From the NCBI GenBank assembly GCA_902590695.1, contig CACIXR010000002.1, forward strand, positions 1-64,000: a stretch of DNA of 64,000 nucleotides, given 5' to 3'. Positions within the stretch are counted from its first letter, which is position 1, and each line of letters starts with the position of its first letter. Positions 10,540 to 17,826 of this stretch are shown here, one piece after another. The DNA comes from an uncultured Alphaproteobacteria bacterium (lineage in GTDB: Bacteria > Pseudomonadota > Alphaproteobacteria > HIMB59 > GCA-002718135). Both the position numbers and the translations under genes were made by a program. The notes below the pieces were generated by a model, which saw only the letters and a program-made list of their open reading frames with translations, had not been told where the DNA came from and ran no database searches.

Positions 10540-11454
10540 CTAACCTTGCTGTGATGGATCTGTTGAATCTCGTAGACCATCTCCTATAAAATTAACACAA
10601 AGAACAAAAACTGAAATAACAATTCCAACTGGTCCCCACATCCACCAATAGTTTTGTAAAATTAAAATATCTTGTGCAACATTTAAAATATTTCCCCATG
10701 TAGGAATATTTAACGGTACCCCTAAACCTAGAAAACTTAGTCCTGCTTCTGTTAAAATAAACATTGCCGTTGATAGAGTAATATTGACCATTATAGGACT
10801 TAATGCATTCGGCAACATATGTTTGTAGCATATCGTAAATGTAGATAAGCCAAAACTTCTTAGTGCTTGAACATATTCCTCCTCTCTTAAAGACAACATT
10901 CTAGCTCGAGCAAGCCTGTACATACCTCCCCAACCTGTAAGGATAAATATAGCCATTAAATTAAATAAACTTTGACCTGTGATGGATACGAGTAATAAAA
11001 CTAAAATAATTTGAGGGAAAGACATAAATATTTCAGAAATTCTAAGAGCAATAACATCAATCCAACCACCTTTATATCCTGCGTAACAACCAACCGCTAT
11101 TCCCACAACAGCTGATAGAATAGCACTTCCTAAACCGATAAATATTGAAACTCTGCCTCCAAATAAGACCCTTGTAAACACATCTCGTCCTGTACTATCT
11201 GTTCCAAACCAATGATCAAACGATGGCGGTTGTCTCATAGAACGTAAATCTACTCGCATTGGATCATATGGTGAGAGAAGAGGAGCAAAAATAGAAGCTA
11301 AAATAATTATTGTAAAAATGATTAAACCTAAAACCGCTAAACGGTTATTTAAAAATTTATTAACTATTCTACTTCTTTTTTTTGTAGAAAAAGTTTTTTC
11401 CTCTTCACGTTTTCTTATTTGATCAAATTTCTTATCTAGCGAAGACTTTGCCAT
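10540..11454 (-). CDS. ABC transporter permease (DppC/OppC-like)
   Basis: HWFGTDSTGRDVFTRVLFGGRVS, EAGLSFLGLGVPLNIPTWGNIL. Confidence 0.92.
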   Translation of the reverse strand: MAKSSLDKKFDQIRKREEEKTFSTKKRSRIVNKFLNNRLAVLGLIIFTIIILASIFAPLLSPYDPMRVDLRSMRQPPSFDHWFGTDSTGRDVFTRVLFGGRVSIFIGLGSAILSAVVGIAVGCYAGYKGGWIDVIALRISEIFMSFPQIILVLLLVSITGQSLFNLMAIFILTGWGGMYRLARARMLSLREEEYVQALRSFGLSTFTICYKHMLPNALSPIMVNITLSTAMFILTEAGLSFLGLGVPLNIPTWGNILNVAQDILILQNYWWMWGPVGIVISVFVLCVNFIGDGLRDSTDPSQQG

Positions 11455-12419
11455 TATTCTTTTCCTAACCTAACTCTTGGGTCAATTAACGCTGTTAAAA
11501 CATCTATTATTAAACTTGCTGTAAGAACAACAAAAACATACATTAGTGAAATTGTCATAACTAAAGGATAATCAGAAGCGCGCACAGAGCGAATGAACAT
11601 ACTCCCAATTCCTGGCCATTGGTAAACTTGTTCGATAATAGTTGATCCCCCTATAAGTAAAGGTAGACGAAAACCAATTAGTACAACAACTGGTGTTAGG
11701 GCTACTCTAAATCCGTGTAATATATTTACTCTCCACTCAGGCATTCCTTTTGATCGAGCAGTAGTAATAAATTCTCGTGCTAAAACATCTAACATTGATG
11801 AACGTGCATAACGCATAGCTCCTGCAGTCATCATTAATGCCAATACTAATGAGGGGAGAACAATATTTGGTATACGATCCCAAAGTGTTTCATAATGAGG
11901 TAGTAATCTACCTCCAACGGGAAGCCACTTTAATTCGATAGCAAATAAAAGAATAGCTACAAGTCCAAAAAAAAATTCAGGTATAGAAACTCCAGCCATT
12001 CCAGCAACCGTAAGAGAATTATCAGTACCGGAACCTCTTTTAAGAGCACTAATAACTCCTAAAGAACATCCTAAAATTGTTGAGAAAAATAATGCTACCA
12101 TAGATAGCTCTAAAGTTGCAGGAACTGTTTTTACCATTATTTCAGAAATAGCAACACCACCTGCCATGGAATAACCCATGTCTCCTTGAACCATGCTAGT
12201 TAACCAAATCCAGTATCGTGTAAGGAAACTTTGATTTAGCCCATACGCTTCACGCATTGCATCAAGTTGTTCCGCAGTAATTGTTGATGCGAGTTCAGGA
12301 CTGATCATATGTGAAACAGCATCGCCTGGTGATAATTCTAATCCTGAATAAACAAGAAAACTTATGACAAGCAACATCGGAAAGAAAATAAATAAACGTT
12401 GAATAATATAAGTGGTCAC
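11454..12419 (-). CDS. ABC transporter permease (DppB/OppB-like)
   Basis: MTTYIIQRLFIFFPMLLVISFLVY, ARSKGMPEWRV, PGIGSMFIRSVRASDYPLVM. Confidence 0.92.
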   Translation of the reverse strand: MTTYIIQRLFIFFPMLLVISFLVYSGLELSPGDAVSHMISPELASTITAEQLDAMREAYGLNQSFLTRYWIWLTSMVQGDMGYSMAGGVAISEIMVKTVPATLELSMVALFFSTILGCSLGVISALKRGSGTDNSLTVAGMAGVSIPEFFFGLVAILLFAIELKWLPVGGRLLPHYETLWDRIPNIVLPSLVLALMMTAGAMRYARSSMLDVLAREFITTARSKGMPEWRVNILHGFRVALTPVVVLIGFRLPLLIGGSTIIEQVYQWPGIGSMFIRSVRASDYPLVMTISLMYVFVVLTASLIIDVLTALIDPRVRLGKE

Positions 12420-12439
12420 TTTTACTTTCCGTTATTATT

Positions 12440-12473
12440 AAAAAAAGAAAGCTGAGGCGTATGCCTCAGCTTT
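12440..12473 (-). terminator. Rho-independent-like hairpin between the substrate-binding protein gene and the permease genes
   Basis: Perfect 11-bp stem AAAGCTGAGGC-N4-GCCTCAGCTTT (12448-12473), followed on the minus strand by TTTCTTTTTTT. Confidence 0.85.
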
Positions 12474-12487
12474 AATGATTAAATTAA

Positions 12488-14095
12488 CTATGGTTTTGGA
12501 TACTGCATAATCCACATCATACGAGTATAAGGGATATCAACAGCTTTAGTTCCCATGTTGTCCATAGCATCTAGTGCAGCAACATCGGCTACGTTTTTAG
12601 TAAATCCGTAGTCCATTTTTCCTGCAGCAGCATTCTTAATTAAGTTACCATCACCATCATAACTTGGGTAAGCAATGATATCAAAACCAGCTTTACCGCC
12701 ATGATAGCCGTCAAAAGGTTCGAACTTCGCAAAGTCGTTCATTTTAACTTCAGTAATTTTGAATGCTCCAGATCCTATTGGCTTTTGCCAGAAATCACTT
12801 TGTTGGAATTTCAAAGGATCAACATCACCTAATAAGTGCTTAGGTAAAATAGCAAATTGAGTGAACGTAGTTAAGATGTTAGGATCAATTTTTGTTAATT
12901 CTAACGTAATAACTCTGTCTGCAATATTGTATTTAATACCTGCAACATCATCAGTTGAGCCGTCTTTAAATGCATCAGCACCTTTGATTGATCCAACTGT
13001 GTTTCCAATTAGAGCGTGCATTTGAGGTGCTTTCATAGCAGTACGAATACTCCATGCTACATCCTCAACAGTTACATCATTTCCATCATGGAAAGTAAGA
13101 CCATCTTTTAGTTTAAATGTTAAACTTAAACCATCAGCAGCTAGCTCATAACTTTCACAAGCTGAACATCCAACTGGTTGTAACGCACCATCAGCAACTA
13201 ATAGTCTATCGAATACAACTTTGTTGTGTATCCATAAACCAAGATTGTACCAAGGCTGTTCAAAGAATTCAACTGGACCAGTGTTAGTTTGTAATGTACC
13301 ACCACTTACGTTCCAATCAGTAATACCCCAGTTATAGTTATACTGAGCGTTACCATATGCTCCACCATTTCTATCAACTTTATTACTCTCATAGATGAAT
13401 AATTTTTGATAGTATAATGGACAAATGTTAACTTTTTCCATTTGATATTCTTGTATTTCAAAGAAAGCAGGTTTTAGAACTTCTGGATCTGCACTTGAAT
13501 TGATTTTTTCAATTAGTGCATCCATTTTTGGATCACCAGGAGTTTGTGGGTTTAGACCTGTTTTAAAAGTATTGTAATACTCTTGCATTGCAATTGCTGC
13601 ACGAGCACCATAACCTAAGTCATAGTCAACAGCAGCTGGTCCGTTCACACCATCATCAGGAACTGAATTAAGTTGTGCACCAACATCACCTTGTAATAGA
13701 CGGTAAGTCATTTTAACACCAACGTCAGCAAAGTATGCTTGAATTGCTGCCATGAAGTCAGCTGTTAGCTGATCTCCATAATAGAATACCATATCAAGTT
13801 CTCTATTAGAGTCCCAATTTGCTTCTGCCAACAGTTGACGAGCTTTTTCAGGATTGTAACTGTAATCAGGTAGATTTGGAGACTTCATTGGACCGTTTGG
13901 TAATAAACTATCCGCCATTATGATTTGATCTTCAAATAATGTTTCACCGATTGTTTTCATGTCAATAGCCATACACAAAGCTTGTCTAACACGAGGATCG
14001 GATAATTGGTTACTGTTTGTAGGTTGAGCTGAAGCTGATGAAATGAACATCAGATGAGCTAACACTGCAACTATAACCACATATAGTTTTTTCAT
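12488..14095 (-). CDS. ABC transporter substrate-binding protein, SBP_bac_5 family, apparently circularly permuted
   Basis: Start at ATG 14095 with AGGAGG upstream; signal peptide MKKLYVVIVAVLAHLMFISSASAQ. The canonical C-half (DPRVRQALCMAIDMKTI...YNWGITDWN) then precedes the canonical N-half (FFEQPWYNLGLWIHNKVVFDRLLVADG...LTFHDGNDVTVEDVAWSI...RMMWIMQYPKP). The ORF track start at 14134 is longer than needed. Confidence 0.88.
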   Translation of the reverse strand: MKKLYVVIVAVLAHLMFISSASAQPTNSNQLSDPRVRQALCMAIDMKTIGETLFEDQIIMADSLLPNGPMKSPNLPDYSYNPEKARQLLAEANWDSNRELDMVFYYGDQLTADFMAAIQAYFADVGVKMTYRLLQGDVGAQLNSVPDDGVNGPAAVDYDLGYGARAAIAMQEYYNTFKTGLNPQTPGDPKMDALIEKINSSADPEVLKPAFFEIQEYQMEKVNICPLYYQKLFIYESNKVDRNGGAYGNAQYNYNWGITDWNVSGGTLQTNTGPVEFFEQPWYNLGLWIHNKVVFDRLLVADGALQPVGCSACESYELAADGLSLTFKLKDGLTFHDGNDVTVEDVAWSIRTAMKAPQMHALIGNTVGSIKGADAFKDGSTDDVAGIKYNIADRVITLELTKIDPNILTTFTQFAILPKHLLGDVDPLKFQQSDFWQKPIGSGAFKITEVKMNDFAKFEPFDGYHGGKAGFDIIAYPSYDGDGNLIKNAAAGKMDYGFTKNVADVAALDAMDNMGTKAVDIPYTRMMWIMQYPKP

Positions 14096-14227
14096 ATTTC
14101 CTCCTATTGAGTAAAATACGCTACTAGCTAGCATATAAGATGCATATAATCATAATGTAGAGATATAGACAAGGTATAATATTTCATTAACGCAAGATAA
14201 CTAAGTTATTGAAATTATCGATAAAAA

Positions 14228-15214
14228 TTAGTTTTTAATACTAACTCTTTTAAGCATTTTTTCATGCATTTCTTTAGATCCATCATGATAAGTTCCAAAC
14301 CATTGATCAAAAGGAATCATGAGATTTCCGTAATTTACCTCAAAATATTTATGATGAAGATAATGATTATAATTACTGAGATCTATTGCTCTCTTATCAT
14401 TGATCATCATTTGCTTAAAACCTATATGACCATTTGCTGATCCTAAGCCCGCATGAAATAAATGATAAGTAGCATGTAGTGGATGTGAGAGAATAACCCA
14501 ATGAATGATAACACCAGAAAAATATAATAAATGTTCAATAGGATGCATTGATAGGCTAGACCAAGGTCCAGGATTAACATTTCGATGATGAACAGAATGA
14601 GCAATTTTGTACATAAATTTAAAATGCAAGAATCGATGAATTAAATAAAAGTGAGCATCTCTAAATGCTGGAATTAGTAAAAGAATAATAAAGAAATAAA
14701 TTGGTGCTTCACTAAATTTAATAAAAGGTACCAAACCAGAAGCATAAAACCAAAAAGATAAAACCTCGTAAGCTGTCCAAATAGGAACACCCCAAAATAA
14801 ACTCCAAAATAAATTATCAAATATTTGTTTATTAAATGTAAATATCTTTTGAATTTTTTCTGGCCAGTTTGGATTAAATTTAAATTTTATTCCTTGAGAT
14901 TTTTTTACATAAAGTGGAATATGAATTAAACTAAAAAAAATTGTACCTATTACATAGTTCCTAATTAAGATTTCAGATATCCAACCTGGCGAAAGATTTT
15001 TCATTTCGGAAAGTGCAGGTGTAAAAAAATAGTAAGCGATAAACGCAACAGCTAAGTAAACAAGATTCCAAGAAAAAATATATGAAAAGATAAACCAATC
15101 TAAAATTTTTCTTAAATTAAAAGGAAGTATCCAAATTGGATTTTTATCAGCCGCTTCTTTAGGAACGAAATGACCTCTTTTATCTCTATATCCAAAATTT
15201 TCTTCTTTGATCAT
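14228..15214 (-). CDS. Sterol desaturase / fatty acid hydroxylase family membrane protein
   Basis: Histidine clusters HFYLIHRFLHF, HSVHHRNVNPGPW, HYLHHKYFEVNYG. Confidence 0.87.
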   Translation of the reverse strand: MIKEENFGYRDKRGHFVPKEAADKNPIWILPFNLRKILDWFIFSYIFSWNLVYLAVAFIAYYFFTPALSEMKNLSPGWISEILIRNYVIGTIFFSLIHIPLYVKKSQGIKFKFNPNWPEKIQKIFTFNKQIFDNLFWSLFWGVPIWTAYEVLSFWFYASGLVPFIKFSEAPIYFFIILLLIPAFRDAHFYLIHRFLHFKFMYKIAHSVHHRNVNPGPWSSLSMHPIEHLLYFSGVIIHWVILSHPLHATYHLFHAGLGSANGHIGFKQMMINDKRAIDLSNYNHYLHHKYFEVNYGNLMIPFDQWFGTYHDGSKEMHEKMLKRVSIKN

Positions 15215-15271
15215 CTTATTTTATTTTTTTACTATATTTAGTATTTAATGCAATATTTTGATAATACCATT

Positions 15272-16840
15272 TTAACTCAGCTTAAATTCTTTTTTAAATT
15301 CACTAATTGTTAATACCTCATTAATTGGTTTGTCCCAACGAATGCGGTGTATTCTAGGGAATCTCATTGCTACGCCCGACTTATGTCTAGTACTTGGAAA
15401 CACATCATCGAAGGCTACTTCTAATATAATCTCTTTTTTTACTTCTCTCACAGGACCAAATTTATTGATAGTATTATTCCTAATAAATTTATCTAATACT
15501 AAAAGTTCTTTGTCAGTGTAACCAGAATAAGCCTTTCCAATTGGAACTAATTCACTCTCTTTCCAAACACCAAAAGTAAAATCTGAATAATATGACGACC
15601 TTTTGCCATGTCCTCGTTGAGCATACATTAAAATAGCATCAACTAGTTTTGGATTTTTTTTCCATTTGTACCAATACCCCTTTTTTCTCCCTGGTAAATA
15701 TTCACTATTTTTGAGTTTAATCATGACTCCTTCATTCAAATCATCATGAAAATTATTTTTATATTTTGTTAGTTCTTTCCAGGTTGAAAAATTAATGATT
15801 GAAGATAAATCAATTTGATTAGTTTTATTTTCTTTTTGAAATTTTTCTAAATATTTTCTTCTTTCAAGAAGAGAAAATTTTCGAAGATCTTTTCCTTTAT
15901 AAAAAAGGATATCATAAGCTCGTATGAAAACAGGAAACTTGTTTTGAAGATCTTTTGATGCCTTTTTTCTATTTAACCTTTGTTGTAGATCATTAAAACC
16001 TGAGGGTTTAAAATTTCTCCCTACAAGTAATTCTCCGTCAATAACCGCATCACCTTTAGTAGTTTTAATTATTTCTGGGAATGCAGATGATATGTTATCA
16101 CCTGTTCTTGAGTATAGTGAAACACTTTTTGATGAAACCATAAGCTGAACTCTAATCCCATCCCATTTATATTCTGCTTGAAATTCATTAGCGTCTAATC
16201 TTTTAAAATCTTTTTCCTCATCAATAGGATTAGCAAGCATCATAGGATGAAATAATTTTTTAAAATCTATTTTTGGTTTTGATGTTTCATTTTTTAACCA
16301 TTGAAATAAATTTTGATATGGAAATTCTAGACCATGCCAAATTTCCTCAATCTCATTTACAGATTTATTATACAGATCAGCTAAGGCTGTTTTTACTAAT
16401 CTTTCCGAGACTCCAATTCGCAGTCCACCCGTGCAAATTTTAATTAAAGTCCACCTTTCGTTATTAGATAGTTCGCTCAAAATTTTACTAAACTCTGTAT
16501 TAATTTCAGACTTTTTAATTTTTTTTATATTTTCTATTAAGGTAGATAAATTTTGCGATTTACCCTCTTTTTTTGTTGGCCAAATTAATGATATTGTTTC
16601 TGCTAAATCCCCAACATAGTCATATGAGTAATCAAATAAATGTTGATCTACTTGTTTATAGACTAGCTCTCTAAGTTTAGATGCTTTAATAAATTGAAAT
16701 GAAAGTTGGTTAGATAAAATTGCAAGCGCATATGCACGGTTGATATCAAGTATTTTAAAATAATCTTGAAGTAATTTAATTTTGGTATTTCGACTTGGTG
16801 TTAAAATCAAATTGTGAAGTAAGGAAGAAAATTTTTTCAT
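15272..16840 (-). CDS. ATP-dependent DNA ligase (ligase-associated repair module)
   Basis: Active-site EYKWDGIRVQLM, GELLVG, GVMIKLKNSEYLPGRKKGYWYKWKK; neighbours are the other three module genes. Confidence 0.92.
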   Translation of the reverse strand: MKKFSSLLHNLILTPSRNTKIKLLQDYFKILDINRAYALAILSNQLSFQFIKASKLRELVYKQVDQHLFDYSYDYVGDLAETISLIWPTKKEGKSQNLSTLIENIKKIKKSEINTEFSKILSELSNNERWTLIKICTGGLRIGVSERLVKTALADLYNKSVNEIEEIWHGLEFPYQNLFQWLKNETSKPKIDFKKLFHPMMLANPIDEEKDFKRLDANEFQAEYKWDGIRVQLMVSSKSVSLYSRTGDNISSAFPEIIKTTKGDAVIDGELLVGRNFKPSGFNDLQQRLNRKKASKDLQNKFPVFIRAYDILFYKGKDLRKFSLLERRKYLEKFQKENKTNQIDLSSIINFSTWKELTKYKNNFHDDLNEGVMIKLKNSEYLPGRKKGYWYKWKKNPKLVDAILMYAQRGHGKRSSYYSDFTFGVWKESELVPIGKAYSGYTDKELLVLDKFIRNNTINKFGPVREVKKEIILEVAFDDVFPSTRHKSGVAMRFPRIHRIRWDKPINEVLTISEFKKEFKLS

Positions 16841-17826
16841 TCTATTTCCTCATCACTTCTTCCTTGGATAGAAAGGGGCTTTGAAACAAGATTTTGTTTC
16901 TTACAATAATAAACCAAAGCATCTTCCTGACCATGCGTTATAAGAATATTTTTCGCTTTTGATTTTTTAATTGTATCTAGTAATTCATTCCAATCGCTAT
17001 GATCACTGATAACTAACGGTAATTCAATACCTTGTTGCTTTGCTCTTTGCTTAACTGTCATCCATCCACTTGCCATGCAAATAATAGGATTAGGAAATCG
17101 TCTTGACCAACGATCCTTTAATGCTGAAGGAGGGGCAATAATTATTTTACCTTCATAAAAATTTTTATCTTTTGAAGAGACTTTTTCAAACTTTCCAATA
17201 TTAATTTTTTCTTTTAAATAATATTGGCATAACTTTTCTAGAGAGCCATGAATATAAATTGTTTCATTATATTTCTGCTGGCGTAAAAGATTCATCACTC
17301 TTTGTGCTTTGCCAAGAGCATAAGCGCCAACAATATGACAATTATGTTTATTTATCTTTACAGATCGTATGAGTTTTTGAATTTCATCTTTGGGATCTGG
17401 ATGTTGAAATATAGGTAAGCCAAATGTTGCTTCGGTAATTAAAGTATCACATTTAACCAGTTTGAAATTTTTACATGTTTCATCTTTTCCTACTTTATAA
17501 TCACCTGTGATGACTAAACGGTGATTATTTTTTTCAATTAAAACTTGAGCACTCCCTAAAATATGTCCGGCAGGGTGAAGTGTAAAATCATAGTTTTTAA
17601 TTGAGTATTTTTGTCCGTATTTAAGAGAAGTAAATTTCTTCGCACATTTATCTCCGTAGCGAATTTTCATTATGTCTATTGTCTGTCTAGTAGCAATTAC
17701 ATGATCATGTCCAAATCGGGCGTGATCTGCGTGACCATGTGTAATAATTGCTGTTTTTTTCGGCAATATTGGATCTATATGTACATTTATATCTTTGATA
17801 AATAGCTGATGGTTAATGAAATCCAT
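16837..17826 (-). CDS. Ligase-associated DNA exonuclease (metallo-beta-lactamase / beta-CASP fold)
   Basis: ITHGHADHARFGHD, PAGHILGSAQVLIE, VITGDYKVG, SDHSDWNELLD. Confidence 0.9.
   Translation of the reverse strand: MDFINHQLFIKDINVHIDPILPKKTAIITHGHADHARFGHDHVIATRQTIDIMKIRYGDKCAKKFTSLKYGQKYSIKNYDFTLHPAGHILGSAQVLIEKNNHRLVITGDYKVGKDETCKNFKLVKCDTLITEATFGLPIFQHPDPKDEIQKLIRSVKINKHNCHIVGAYALGKAQRVMNLLRQQKYNETIYIHGSLEKLCQYYLKEKINIGKFEKVSSKDKNFYEGKIIIAPPSALKDRWSRRFPNPIICMASGWMTVKQRAKQQGIELPLVISDHSDWNELLDTIKKSKAKNILITHGQEDALVYYCKKQNLVSKPLSIQGRSDEEIE

Noticed and set aside
12488-14095. Permuted SBP as two gene fragments or a frameshifted/misassembled gene
   Set aside because: Single uninterrupted reading frame with RBS, signal peptide and terminator, and both canonical halves appear complete. 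Mis-assembly cannot be fully excluded without reads, so it is listed as a check rather than preferred.
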